A stretch of DNA of 46,765 nt. Origin: Tepidiphilus sp. J10 (GTDB lineage Bacteria > Pseudomonadota > Gammaproteobacteria > Burkholderiales > Thiobacillaceae). Made by a program: the position numbers and the translations under genes. This document shows, piece after piece, positions 8,148 to 17,080 of this stretch. The notes beneath the pieces are model-generated. The model saw only the letters and a program-made list of their open reading frames with translations, was not told where the DNA came from and did not search any database. Positions within the stretch are counted from its first letter, which is position 1. The number at the start of each line of letters is the position of its first letter. The stretch spans positions 1 to 46,765 of the forward strand of contig CAMDGQ010000033.1 of NCBI GenBank assembly GCA_945897955.1, in the 5' to 3' direction.

Positions 8148-9863
8148 TTACAGGGCCGCTTCCGAGGATCCTGCTGAATATCCCGGGATGGCGGATTCAT
8201 CCACCGCGTCGATCTGCTCCGGCTTGAGATGCGCGCGGGCGTATGTCAGATACACCTTCTCGCGCACGAACACATCAAACAGATCGGGGTCGATGTGATT
8301 ATCCAGCTTCATGCGCCCAAGAATAGCCAGAGATCGCGACAGGGACATACCCGGCTTGTAGGGTCGGTCACTGGCTGTAAGCGCTTCGAAGATATCCGCG
8401 ATTCCCATGATGCGCGCCTGCACCGACATCTGTTCCCGTGTCAGCCCCTTTGGATAGCCCTTGCCATCCATGCGCTCGTGATGGCCTCCGGCAAACTCCG
8501 GCACATTGCGCAAATGACGCGGCCAGGGCAGCGCTTCCAGCATATGGATGGTGGAAACGATGTGGTAATTGATGATGTCGCGCTCCTCGTTCGACAGCGT
8601 GCCCTTGGCGATGCAAAGTTTGTCGGCCTCCTCGTCACTGAGCAACCCGACGTACTCCCCGGCTGAATTGCGCCACTGATATTCGCGCCCGATGGCGCGC
8701 ACCCGCGCCTGCATCTCGGGCGACATGAATTCGCCGCCGATATTGGCTTGGCGAAGGAAAGCGCGGGCCGCATCAAGTCCTTCGCAATAAGCGTCGTATT
8801 CGGCTTGCGGGGCCGGAGTCGCTTCCGGCGCCTTCAGACTGGCCTCCAGCATGCGGATACGCGCATCGCGCTTGAGCACTTCAAAGCGCAAATCGATCAG
8901 ATGGATACGGTCGAAGATCGACTCCAGCTTGGTTGCCTTGTCGACGATATGCACGGGCGTCGTGATCTTGCCGCAGTCGTGCATCAGCGCGGCGATCTCC
9001 AGTTCGCGCCGATCCTTTTCGCTGAGATGGAAATCCTTCAGCGGACCGTGGTCGGTCCGATCGGCCGCAGCCGCCAGCAACATGGTGATTTCCGGCACGC
9101 GCTGGCAATGACCATGGGTATAGGGTGATTTCTCGTCCAGCGCGTTGGATATGACCTTGATGAACGAAACGAACAATTCTTCCAGCCGATCAATCAATTG
9201 ACGGTTGGTCAATACCACCGCTGCCTGGGAAGCCAGGGACTCGACCAGATACTGATCATCGTGATCGAAGGCAATGATCTCGCCGCTGTCCGGATCTTCG
9301 GCATTGATCAACTGCAATACGCCGATGACTCGCTCCTCGTGATCCATCATCGGCACGGTCAGGAAGGAGCGCGACTGGTAACCATTGAGCGCATCGAAAC
9401 GGTGTGTGCCGGAAAAATCGTACTCGGATGCATCGTAGGCATCCGCAATGTTGATCGTTTTTCCGTACAGCGCCGCAGATGCGGAAATGGTTGAAAGATT
9501 CGGGCTGCCATCCGGCAGGTACATCGGGATGGGGTTGTGGGCCAGCGCATCGCCACCCTTGCCGCCCTGATGAATGCCGAGGGTGTTATTGCGGATGATG
9601 GCGAATTCGAGATGCTGCTCGCGAATCAGGTAGATCGTGCCGCCATCGGCATGAGTCAGCACCTGCGCTGCTTCCAGTATGCGGTTCAGAAGTTCGCCGA
9701 TATCGCGCTGACTGGACAACTCGATACCAATGGAAACCAGGCGTTCCAGACGATCCAGCGACAGACCCGATTGCGGCGGGATCGTTGGCGCTTCAGCGCT
9801 GACGAATCCGGCATCCTTTTTCTGCGAGGGAATCCGGCTGTCCTGACTTTCTGGTGATGTCAT
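8148..9863 (-). CDS. GAF and HD-GYP domain protein, probable c-di-GMP phosphodiesterase
   Basis: 571 residues, no signal or membrane segment. A GAF domain covers about residues 36-225, ending at ASQAAVVLTNRQLIDRLEEL. The HD-GYP domain follows: HGHCQRV (about 250), HDCGK (295-299) and HHERMDGKGYP (461-471), so the HD dyad and the GYP signature are complete. An insert of about 100 residues separates HDCGK from the HHE motif, with an unusual stretch (about 330-415) lacking clear homology. The likely reaction is hydrolysis of c-di-GMP to pGpG or GMP. The start codon overlaps the stop of the upstream SH3/pseudo-M48 gene by 4 nt (ATGA), and the cyclase follows by 37 bases. Confidence 0.9.
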   Translation of the reverse strand: MTSPESQDSRIPSQKKDAGFVSAEAPTIPPQSGLSLDRLERLVSIGIELSSQRDIGELLNRILEAAQVLTHADGGTIYLIREQHLEFAIIRNNTLGIHQGGKGGDALAHNPIPMYLPDGSPNLSTISASAALYGKTINIADAYDASEYDFSGTHRFDALNGYQSRSFLTVPMMDHEERVIGVLQLINAEDPDSGEIIAFDHDDQYLVESLASQAAVVLTNRQLIDRLEELFVSFIKVISNALDEKSPYTHGHCQRVPEITMLLAAAADRTDHGPLKDFHLSEKDRRELEIAALMHDCGKITTPVHIVDKATKLESIFDRIHLIDLRFEVLKRDARIRMLEASLKAPEATPAPQAEYDAYCEGLDAARAFLRQANIGGEFMSPEMQARVRAIGREYQWRNSAGEYVGLLSDEEADKLCIAKGTLSNEERDIINYHIVSTIHMLEALPWPRHLRNVPEFAGGHHERMDGKGYPKGLTREQMSVQARIMGIADIFEALTASDRPYKPGMSLSRSLAILGRMKLDNHIDPDLFDVFVREKVYLTYARAHLKPEQIDAVDESAIPGYSAGSSEAAL

Positions 9864-11209
9864 TGTTGATTACGCTCCTGTCTGCCCTGCCTGTCCGCAG
9901 GCAAAGCGAACTGCCTGAAACGGCCTGCCTGTGATTGTGCTGTGAAGCTGTCGAATCGGCTACTTCCAACACCGGCATCCATCGCCGCAGCCAGTTGCTG
10001 CAAGCGCGCCGAAGGCGACGGACGGGTACGCGAAAACAGCGCCAGATTGGGGTCATCACGCCCTATCGAGTCCAGTTTCTGCAAAACAGAAGCAAACGCG
10101 TAAGGCTCGTATCCGGCCCGAACAGCCAGCACCAGACCGGCGCGATCCGCCGCGAACACTCCCTGCGGATCAAGGTTGCGGCTCAGGTAATCGCCAGCAT
10201 CGCCAATCAAGTCGATCAGAAACAGCGTGCCGCTCGCCGCCGAGTCCGCCGCAGACTCGGCCACTTCCGGCGCCGCCAGGGTCTGTGCGATTTCCTTCAG
10301 ATAAACCATGGGCTGATGGCGCAATACCTGCGCCATCTCGCTGCCTAGCATGGCCGCCAGTTCGGCCTCGCTTTCCAGCCTCTGGTAGAGGCCACGCGTC
10401 AGGAACACAAATCCACCCGGTGCGGAAACGGTGAATATTTCGTCGCTGTCCAGCACGCCAAAACGCCATGGCTGCTCCGGTTTTTCGCTCTGCATGACCA
10501 GCCAGCCGCCTACCTGATTGACATAGCGCTGCACCGCCGCTTCCCGCACCAATGGTGCTTTCCGCTCGATCTGGCTGGCGATATGCGCGCCGATGCGCTG
10601 CTCGTCGGCTGGTGTTGCCTTGCCCAGCAGCAACGCGCCATGCAACGACAGCGCGGGCGATTCGGATGCAGCACCGCCCCCGCGTTTCAACCAGCGCACC
10701 AGGCCGGCATCCTCCTGGCCGGGAGGATCGAGATAAGCCAGTTGCTGAGGATTGAGTTCGCCTGCCTGTGCAAAAGCCGCAACCTCGGCGGGACCGGGAC
10801 GGTAAACATCCAGCGCGCGCGTGACGGCGACATCCCGCGCCGCGACACCCTGGGTTGAATCAATGCCACGCAGGCCGGCCACGGCGACGATGCCGCGCGC
10901 ATCGCCACCGCCTGGCAGAAAGACGCTCTTGATCCTGCCCCAAAATCCGACTGCGGGCGCCTCCTCATTGCTGCCGCGCAGCGAGAAAACGCGCAACCAA
11001 CCTTCTCGCCTGCCAGCCTGGACACGCACCCAGCCGCCAGTACGTTGCAGAATTTCGACTGATGCGCCGCGCGCCAACTGTGCGATCGGCGCCGCATCCG
11101 CCGAAGCGTTTTCACGCAAAACCTCATTTCGCAACAACACGCCGGATGCGGCATTCGCGGTCTGCGCGACCAGCATCACGAGCCCGAGCCAAAGATTCCT
11201 GCTGTTCAT
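9860..11209 (-). CDS. Exported SH3b-M48 fusion with a destroyed zinc site (pseudopeptidase)
   Basis: 449 residues. Signal peptide (about 1-20), a bacterial SH3 domain (about 22-78), a conserved module with IVAVAGLRG (about 107-115) also found in two neighbouring genes, and an M48-like domain (about 200-430). Against the intact paralogue encoded at 15002-15901, HEIGH is replaced by SEMAQ (290-294) and the third ligand region EAD is AAD (about 353). All three zinc ligands are gone, while the surrounding sequence (SAPGGFVFLTRGLY, AELAAMLG, ADRAGLVLAVRAGY) is well kept. It is therefore probably a non-catalytic binding or regulatory protein in the periplasm. It is translationally coupled (4-nt overlap) to the HD-GYP gene. 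Confidence 0.88.
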   Translation of the reverse strand: MNSRNLWLGLVMLVAQTANAASGVLLRNEVLRENASADAAPIAQLARGASVEILQRTGGWVRVQAGRREGWLRVFSLRGSNEEAPAVGFWGRIKSVFLPGGGDARGIVAVAGLRGIDSTQGVAARDVAVTRALDVYRPGPAEVAAFAQAGELNPQQLAYLDPPGQEDAGLVRWLKRGGGAASESPALSLHGALLLGKATPADEQRIGAHIASQIERKAPLVREAAVQRYVNQVGGWLVMQSEKPEQPWRFGVLDSDEIFTVSAPGGFVFLTRGLYQRLESEAELAAMLGSEMAQVLRHQPMVYLKEIAQTLAAPEVAESAADSAASGTLFLIDLIGDAGDYLSRNLDPQGVFAADRAGLVLAVRAGYEPYAFASVLQKLDSIGRDDPNLALFSRTRPSPSARLQQLAAAMDAGVGSSRFDSFTAQSQAGRFRQFALPADRQGRQERNQQ

Positions 11210-11256
11210 CGAGCTACCTCTTCACGTTGACGGCGTTGTTGACTGTTTTTGACCGG

Positions 11257-13614
11257 TCAATCCACCAGGCCGGTCAGGTAGAAACTCGCCCAGAAAAACG
11301 GTGCAGCGCCGCGGCCAAGCAATTCAAGTTGTGCACCGCGCAACGCATCGCGCTTGTTTTGTCCATCCAGGCCGGCATAGAACTTTTGCATCAGCTCGGC
11401 CGTCGCTGCGTCATCCACCGACCAGTAACTGGCCAGCAACGTGCGCGCACCGGAATAGAAAAACCCGCGCACAAGTCCGACCACGTCATCGCCGGCGCTG
11501 CCCTTGCCGAGGCCGGTTTCGCAGGCGCTGAGGGAAACCAGATCGGCGTTCAGCTTTAGTCCGTAGATTTCATCCACCGTAAGCAGTCCATCGTATTCAG
11601 CGTCGCCCGCCAGAAGCAGGAACGATTTCAAGGGCGCGGAGGACTGGAATTTTCCATGTGTCGCCAGATGCACATAGGCGTAAGAACCGCTCTCGCTGCG
11701 CAGAGCCCGTTCCGATGCCGCCACGCGCGTAAGCAGACGAGCATTGGGGAAATTTCGGCTGATGCCGCGCGCTTCCAGTTCGGCATGCGCGAGATCGTTG
11801 GCCACCACGCCGGTGTCCGGATTGGCCAGAATCAGGACATTGGGCGAAGCGGCGCGCGGCATGGCTTCCAGCAGCCGTTCAACACTGGCGCTGGGCAACA
11901 TGCGCACGCTGTGCCGTTGCAGCAACCAGTTCTGGCCATCATGCAGCGCGGCGAACGGCAGGTAGTGCAGCGGACTGTGCGGCACGATGGTCAGATGCTT
12001 GCGCAGGCGGGTCTGCGCCGGACGCAGCAAGCGGTCGTAAAGCGCCCGCGCGCGCGCCTCGGATTCCGGCTCCATGCGGTTGATAGAGGCGCGGAAGTCG
12101 GCGATCTGACGTGATAACGGCTGGCGTGCAGGCTGCGCATTGTCGAGCTTGAACGCTGCGGCTTCGTCGCTGTTGATCACCAGAAGGTAAAGGTCGGGAC
12201 CGGAGGCGAAGTATTCCAACAGGCTTTCGTCAGGCCGCAAGCGTGCACTGACTTCCGCCAAGCCGACGCCCTGGACGGCGACCAATGACGCGAACATCGG
12301 GTCGGCCAGAAGCAGGCCCTGGCGGCTGGCATCCAACTCGGTCAGCAAGGCCCGCGCGTCGCCGCTGCCGCTTTGATATTGCGTTTGCTCATCGAGCCTG
12401 AGATAGGCGTTGAACTGCTCGACCGCCGCGCCCGCCAACTTGGCGGGCGGCTTTTCACGCCACTTGTAGGCGAGCAGATCGACCAGCGCGCGCGCTTTCG
12501 CGCGCTCCACATACTGAAACATGCTGGCGGTGTCGCCGCGCCGATACAGCACATCGACCAATGCGCCGTAGACCGACTGACGATCAGCGGCAAAGCCGAT
12601 CTTGTTGACCTCGGTATCGATATTGAGTCGATGCCGTTCGATGACTGCAACCGCCTGGCGCAGATAGTCGGCCGCCGCCACCAGATTGCCATCGGCATCG
12701 GCCAGCCGTCCCAGGTCGTACAGCAATTGCCAGTAGATTTCGCCGTTTTGTTGAATACGCGGGTTGCCAAGCAGCTTCTTGAAACGTTCTGCCGCTTCCT
12801 GCCGCTGCCCTGTTTCGAGCAGGGATTTGCCGAACATGTACTGGCGGGGCACGTCCTGCCAGAGCCAGAGGTTATTGCCGGTAAGCAAGGCGCCGCTGAA
12901 CAGGCGATCGAGAAAGGCGTTGGCCTCGAACAGATAGTCCTTGTTCAGCGCGTCATAGGCCTGCCTGTAGGCGCCCAGCGCCATGAAGCTGCGCGCCAGG
13001 GCGAGCGATTTGGATGTCTTGAATTCGTTGCTGAACAAACCGCCGGCTTTGACTTTCTCCAGGCGGCGCACATAGCTCCAGGCCGCATCGCGCTCGCCCA
13101 TCTTGTTGAGCGCGACAACGAGAGCGGCAAGCGAGTCGATTTCCACCAGAACTTCGGCATCGCCCTCTTTCTCGTACCAGTCGAGCGCGCGCCCGGCTTC
13201 ACCGACGGCGAGCGCGTAATCGCCCAGTTCGTTGGCGGACTCGGCGCGCAGGATGGCGGCGTAAGGCGTCAGATCTTCCGCCCCGAACAAACGCCCCTCT
13301 CGATCGCCCTGCCGAATGCGCATCTCCAGGTGCGTCAGGCATTGCTTCAGGCGGCGGTATTGCTTGATCTTGTGATAGGCAAAGCACAACCCGTGAATAT
13401 CCGCAGCCGCAGCCTTGGGTTGATCAAGGAGAAACTCGAAACGCTCGACCAGTTCCTCGTAACGCCCCTCGCCCAGCAACTTGATCTGTTGCTCGCCATC
13501 AGGCTGCCTGGCCTGCGCCGGGGCAAGCAGAATCCCGAGCGCCACAATCAACACACCCAACACCCCGCTTCGGCCGCAGCAAGGCTTCCAGATCATGCAA
13601 GGGCGTCGTGGCAT
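11257..13614 (-). CDS. Exported TPR-CHAT domain protein (caspase-like peptidase)
   Basis: 785 residues. A hydrophobic signal segment lies at about 14-35 (LIVALGILLAPAQA), so the protein should be periplasmic or further exported. The middle (about 40-400) is helical and TPR-like. The C-terminal CHAT domain carries the caspase-type dyad: His653 in HLATHG and Cys698 in SLSACETGLG, followed by GDDVVGLVRGFFYSGA. Both catalytic residues are intact. The ATG at 13614 lies 3 bases after the stop of the outer-membrane-protein gene, suggesting translational reinitiation; an in-frame ATG at 13596 is an alternative. Substrate unknown. The neighbouring SH3/M48 proteins and barrel are the natural candidates for partners. 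Confidence 0.9.
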   Translation of the reverse strand: MPRRPCMIWKPCCGRSGVLGVLIVALGILLAPAQARQPDGEQQIKLLGEGRYEELVERFEFLLDQPKAAAADIHGLCFAYHKIKQYRRLKQCLTHLEMRIRQGDREGRLFGAEDLTPYAAILRAESANELGDYALAVGEAGRALDWYEKEGDAEVLVEIDSLAALVVALNKMGERDAAWSYVRRLEKVKAGGLFSNEFKTSKSLALARSFMALGAYRQAYDALNKDYLFEANAFLDRLFSGALLTGNNLWLWQDVPRQYMFGKSLLETGQRQEAAERFKKLLGNPRIQQNGEIYWQLLYDLGRLADADGNLVAAADYLRQAVAVIERHRLNIDTEVNKIGFAADRQSVYGALVDVLYRRGDTASMFQYVERAKARALVDLLAYKWREKPPAKLAGAAVEQFNAYLRLDEQTQYQSGSGDARALLTELDASRQGLLLADPMFASLVAVQGVGLAEVSARLRPDESLLEYFASGPDLYLLVINSDEAAAFKLDNAQPARQPLSRQIADFRASINRMEPESEARARALYDRLLRPAQTRLRKHLTIVPHSPLHYLPFAALHDGQNWLLQRHSVRMLPSASVERLLEAMPRAASPNVLILANPDTGVVANDLAHAELEARGISRNFPNARLLTRVAASERALRSESGSYAYVHLATHGKFQSSAPLKSFLLLAGDAEYDGLLTVDEIYGLKLNADLVSLSACETGLGKGSAGDDVVGLVRGFFYSGARTLLASYWSVDDAATAELMQKFYAGLDGQNKRDALRGAQLELLGRGAAPFFWASFYLTGLVD

Positions 13615-13617
13615 GGC

Positions 13618-14862
13618 TTAGAACCAGTATCCAAACTCCAGATTGAAACCGCGATCCTTGGGTGCATGGATCAACGAAGCACCGACCCGGAATACGCCGG
13701 TAGCGGCCAGATTGGCGGCGCGCGTGGTGCCCAGCGTGAACTTGAGTTCCTGGTAGTTATCGCTGTACAGATCGGTGCCGAAGAAGCGGGTATCGATCAG
13801 CGCCACCTCGAAATGCATCTTGCCGCCCAGCATTCGGGTCGGCCGCGAGTAAAGAACACCATTTCGCAGCACCGTGTTGGAAATATTCGGGTCATAGCTG
13901 TAGTTCCGGTACTTGAACGGCATCGTCGTCATGTAGCCGAGCATGTTGCCCATGCCCAGGTCATACCCCTGATTGCGCCAATAATACGTACTGGTGATGG
14001 CTGCGGCGGCAACCTGAGCGGCAGAACCCAAATCCGCGGAGCCGGTCACGGCATAGTTGAAACTGGGAGTCAGCGACCAGCTACGCGACATTGGCACGCG
14101 ATAGGAAACCCCCAAACCCAGGTTGTATACCTTGGCGCCTTCAACATCCGTCAACGAGATCGGCAGGCGGAAGGTCAACTGGCGTCGCGGGTCCAGGTCG
14201 TTTCGGATGGTGTAGGACAAAGGCACTGTCGTGGTCCTTACGCGGGTATTGCCGAGGCCCATGTTCATCTGGGTGTAACTCAGGCCGATGCCGACGTAAT
14301 TGCGGGATTCGGCAGTCGAGACGGACTGGCCGGATTGCGTCGCGACATCGGATGGATCGGCAATATTGGAAAACTCGGCATTGAAGGTCTGATTGAAATC
14401 GTTGGCGACCAGACTCGACATCATGCTGTTCGGATTGCCGGCAATAGGGTCCAAAGGCGAATTCGCGGCAAGGTAACTGGCAATCTGTTCAAGCAATCCG
14501 GCGCTCTTGAAATAGTCGTTCATCAGACTCGCGCTTTCATCGCGCGTCGCTCCGAGAAACAACTGTGAAATTCCGAGCGAAGGGATGCTCAGGCTCAGTT
14601 CCTGTGAGCCTGCGGGAAAAAACGTGTTGATGGTGAGGCCGCGAAAGCCGAGCACCATTTCGGCCTGGGACGAGGCCGTATAGGTAGGCACAAGCGCTTG
14701 AATGGCCCCGGTCTGGGCAGCCAGAATCAGGCTTTCCGCCGACGAATAGCCTGCACTGCCCTGTTCAGCGCCGACCGAAACGAAAAAGGTAAAGGGCTCG
14801 GCCGCTTCACCTGAAACCGGCGCAAGCAGCGCAACCAGAAGTGCGAATACAGGTCTTCTCAT
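13618..14862 (-). CDS. Putative outer-membrane beta-barrel protein
   Basis: 414 residues from the ATG at 14862, chosen for the AAGGGG ribosome site and because the signal peptide (MRRPVFALLVALLAPVSGEA) then starts at residue 1. The C-terminal half has repeated alternating strands (YVGIGLSYTQMNM, LTFRLPISL, YNLGLGVSYRVPM, WSLTPSFNYAV) and the chain ends in EFGYWF, a terminal aromatic as expected for Bam-assembled barrels. The N-terminal third (about 25-190) is not barrel-like and may be a periplasmic or passenger region. I do not recognise the family. It lies 3 bases upstream of the CHAT gene, suggesting joint production. Confidence 0.75.
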   Translation of the reverse strand: MRRPVFALLVALLAPVSGEAAEPFTFFVSVGAEQGSAGYSSAESLILAAQTGAIQALVPTYTASSQAEMVLGFRGLTINTFFPAGSQELSLSIPSLGISQLFLGATRDESASLMNDYFKSAGLLEQIASYLAANSPLDPIAGNPNSMMSSLVANDFNQTFNAEFSNIADPSDVATQSGQSVSTAESRNYVGIGLSYTQMNMGLGNTRVRTTTVPLSYTIRNDLDPRRQLTFRLPISLTDVEGAKVYNLGLGVSYRVPMSRSWSLTPSFNYAVTGSADLGSAAQVAAAAITSTYYWRNQGYDLGMGNMLGYMTTMPFKYRNYSYDPNISNTVLRNGVLYSRPTRMLGGKMHFEVALIDTRFFGTDLYSDNYQELKFTLGTTRAANLAATGVFRVGASLIHAPKDRGFNLEFGYWF

Positions 14863-15001
14863 GACTATCCCCTTGAGATTGAAACCGACAACTCTTGGCA
14901 AGCAGCCCTAATCGGACAACGCCATCGGTTTAATCATAGGTAATAGTCAGACAAGTAAAGCAGCAAAGAACGGGGCTTATCCCCTCGCCTTCCACACCTG
15001 C

Positions 15002-15901
15002 TCAGCGCAGCCGGTAGAAGCGTCCAGCACCGCTCTGGCCTTCCGGCAAGGCGTCCAGTTTCTCTCCTACCGCTTCCGACAATTGACCAAGCCGCTCTTC
15101 CGGATGCGGATGCGTCTTGAACAGCAGCGATACGCTCTTGTCGGTTTTGGCGACATGTCCGATTTCGGCCAGCACCGCAGGCAAGGCATAAGCATCGTAG
15201 CCGGCACGTGCGCTCAACACCACGCCAATTCGGTCAGCCTCATACTCGGCATCCTTGTCCAGACCGCGCGCCACCACCTCCGCGCCATTGCCGATCAGGT
15301 TCTGCAAGACCTCGTTCTCATTCTTCAACTTGCGGCCGAGGATGCCGCCCAAAGCGGCAATTCCCTGCGATTTCTGCAACAACTTGAGGTGATGTTTACG
15401 CAGCACATGGCCAATTTCATGCCCCAGAACCCCGGCCAACTCGGCTTCGTTGTTCAGTTTTCTGTAAAGCCCCTTGGTCAGAAAAATGTAGCCGCCCGGC
15501 GCCGCAAATGCATTCAGATCGTCGCTCTCGATCACCCCGAAATGCCAGGCCAGATCTGGTCGCTCGGTTTGCAGGGAAACCCAGCGCCCCACCCGGTTGA
15601 CGTAGCGTTGCAGGCCATCATCGCGCACCAGCGGCGCCGCACCGAGCAGATTGCCGGCGATCTGCTGGCCGATGCGCACTTCCTCTTCCAGCGAAACATT
15701 GCCGCCCATCAACGCCTTCAACAACTGATCGGCCGGTTTTTCCGCCGCTGCGGCCGGCTGCGCCGGGTTTACCGGCTGCTCCTGCGCGGGCGGTGCAAGT
15801 TTCTTCTTGAGCAATCCCTTGAACAGGCTTTCAAGTTCATTTGCCTGTACCTGACTGATGCTCAACATGCCGGCAACAAGCCAAAGATATCTGCTTTTCA
15901 T
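15002..15901 (-). CDS. M48-family periplasmic zinc metallopeptidase
   Basis: 299 residues from the ATG at 15901 (AAGGAAAT ribosome site; signal peptide to about residue 20, VQA-NE). The M48 domain has HEIGH at 161-165 and the third ligand in EADRIGV (221-223), so the zinc site is complete. Flanking motifs AFAAPGGYIFLTKGLY and the C-terminal HPHPEERLGQL are typical of BepA/LoiP-type envelope proteases that degrade misassembled outer-membrane proteins. A Pro/Ala-rich linker lies at about 36-55. It sits 40 bases downstream of an SH3 protein gene. The same SH3-plus-M48 pair recurs as one fused but inactive protein at 9860-11209. Confidence 0.92.
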   Translation of the reverse strand: MKSRYLWLVAGMLSISQVQANELESLFKGLLKKKLAPPAQEQPVNPAQPAAAAEKPADQLLKALMGGNVSLEEEVRIGQQIAGNLLGAAPLVRDDGLQRYVNRVGRWVSLQTERPDLAWHFGVIESDDLNAFAAPGGYIFLTKGLYRKLNNEAELAGVLGHEIGHVLRKHHLKLLQKSQGIAALGGILGRKLKNENEVLQNLIGNGAEVVARGLDKDAEYEADRIGVVLSARAGYDAYALPAVLAEIGHVAKTDKSVSLLFKTHPHPEERLGQLSEAVGEKLDALPEGQSGAGRFYRLR

Positions 15902-15941
15902 GGATCGATTTCCTTCCTGAGAATTTTGCTTGCCGGACGGC

Positions 15942-16496
15942 TCATTGGCCTGGCGTGGCGAGATATGGCATGTCTCTTGCCCGCAAACCGGCTGACTCGG
16001 CAAACTGCTCGGCCTCGGCGCGGCCCATGAGATAACCGTGCAACAAGGCGATTTCAGCTTCGCTATAACTGGCAGCCTTCAAATTTTCCTCATCCAGGCC
16101 GCGCGTGCCCGCCACCGCAACCACCCTGCCCTGCGGCTTCCTGCCCAACGCCCCGAGATCGGAGAGATCCACCGCATCGCGAGCCTCACTGCTCACTGAA
16201 AGTACGCGCACCCAACCCGTCTTGTTAATGACGGTGATCTGGCTCCAGCCACCCTGACTGACAAGCAGGCGCACGCGTGCGCCCTTTTCTATCCGGGACA
16301 ATTCCGCTGATTCCGCATTCGGCGTGGCGCGCAATACATCGGCTTTGAGCATGACCGCGTTGGCATTGGACTCGGCGACCGTCCTGGCGGTTTTTTGGGG
16401 CGGTGTGCCCATGGCCTGAGACATGGCGGAAAAACACAGGCATCCGGCGCTGATCACACCAATAAGCGTGAAATTAATCAGGGGCAGTTGCGTCAT
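15942..16496 (-). CDS. Exported SH3b-domain protein with conserved C-terminal module
   Basis: 184 residues. An N-terminal hydrophobic export segment is present, then a bacterial SH3 domain (about 45-102: VLRATPNAESAELSRIEKGA to TGWVRVLSV) and a module containing RVVAVAGTRGLDEENL and AEQFAESAGLRARDMPYL. The same module occurs in the upstream neighbour (16493-17044) and in the pseudo-M48 fusion. The start overlaps the upstream stop by 4 nt (ATGA), so translation is coupled. SH3b domains often bind cell-wall peptides; here the ligand is unknown. Confidence 0.85.
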   Translation of the reverse strand: MTQLPLINFTLIGVISAGCLCFSAMSQAMGTPPQKTARTVAESNANAVMLKADVLRATPNAESAELSRIEKGARVRLLVSQGGWSQITVINKTGWVRVLSVSSEARDAVDLSDLGALGRKPQGRVVAVAGTRGLDEENLKAASYSEAEIALLHGYLMGRAEAEQFAESAGLRARDMPYLATPGQ

Positions 16497-17044
16497 AAAT
16501 TTCCATCGCCAAAGCCAATGCCACTGGAGTTGCCGCTCGGACGGCTCTCCTGTTCACGCCTGGCTGCGTTGATGTAGGCGACATCTCGGCTGCGCAAACC
16601 CGCGCCACGCGCAAATTGCTCGGCATCGACTCGGCTGCTGGAGAATTGGTCGAGACGCGCCAATTCATTCGCGTTGAAGCGCGCACCACGCAATTCTTCC
16701 TCATTCAGGCCGCGCAAACCGGCTACTGCGACAACCCGGCTGGGATCACGTCTTTCGGCACCCATCTGGACAATCCCGCCAAGAACATTGCCGCCTGACT
16801 CGGCACTTGATCGGACCGACAGAATTCGAACCCAGCCAGTTGCGCCGGCATGGCGAATCTGCGTCCACCCCCCCTTCCGCGTCAAAACATCAACACTGGC
16901 GCCCTTGGCGACCCGACCGACAGCGGCCGAGTTCGCACTGGCATTTGTCCTCATTTCATCATCCTTGATCATGGTTCCCGTCGCCGCCCAGACCGGCGCG
17001 GCGAGCAGGCATGCAAACAACAATCCGGAAAAATACAATTTCAT
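16493..17044 (-). CDS. Exported SH3b-domain protein, first gene of the nine-gene run
   Basis: 183 residues. Signal peptide MKLYFSGLLFACLLAAPVWA, then an SH3b domain (about 22-80; MRTNASANSAAVGRVAKGA, GGWTQIRHAGATGWVRILSV) and the conserved module RVVAVAGLRGLNEEEL ... AEQFARGAGLRSRDVAYI. The C-terminus is a Gly/Ser-rich tail. AGGGTGA just before the ATG is a plausible ribosome site. It starts 96 bases from the divergent MlaE-type permease gene. A TATGAT on the minus strand at 17081-17086 is a candidate -10 for the whole run, without a good -35. Confidence 0.85.
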   Translation of the reverse strand: MKLYFSGLLFACLLAAPVWAATGTMIKDDEMRTNASANSAAVGRVAKGASVDVLTRKGGWTQIRHAGATGWVRILSVRSSAESGGNVLGGIVQMGAERRDPSRVVAVAGLRGLNEEELRGARFNANELARLDQFSSSRVDAEQFARGAGLRSRDVAYINAARREQESRPSGNSSGIGFGDGNL

Positions 17045-17080
17045 CGCATCACCCTACTGGTTTGTTCGCCTGTTGCAAGC

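Noticed and set aside
12373-14568. Plus-strand open frame of 731 codons opposite the CHAT and barrel genes
   Set aside because: Antisense shadow of GC-rich genes; composition is Gln/Arg/His-rich with no signal, motif or ribosome site, and the minus strand encodes clear proteins here.
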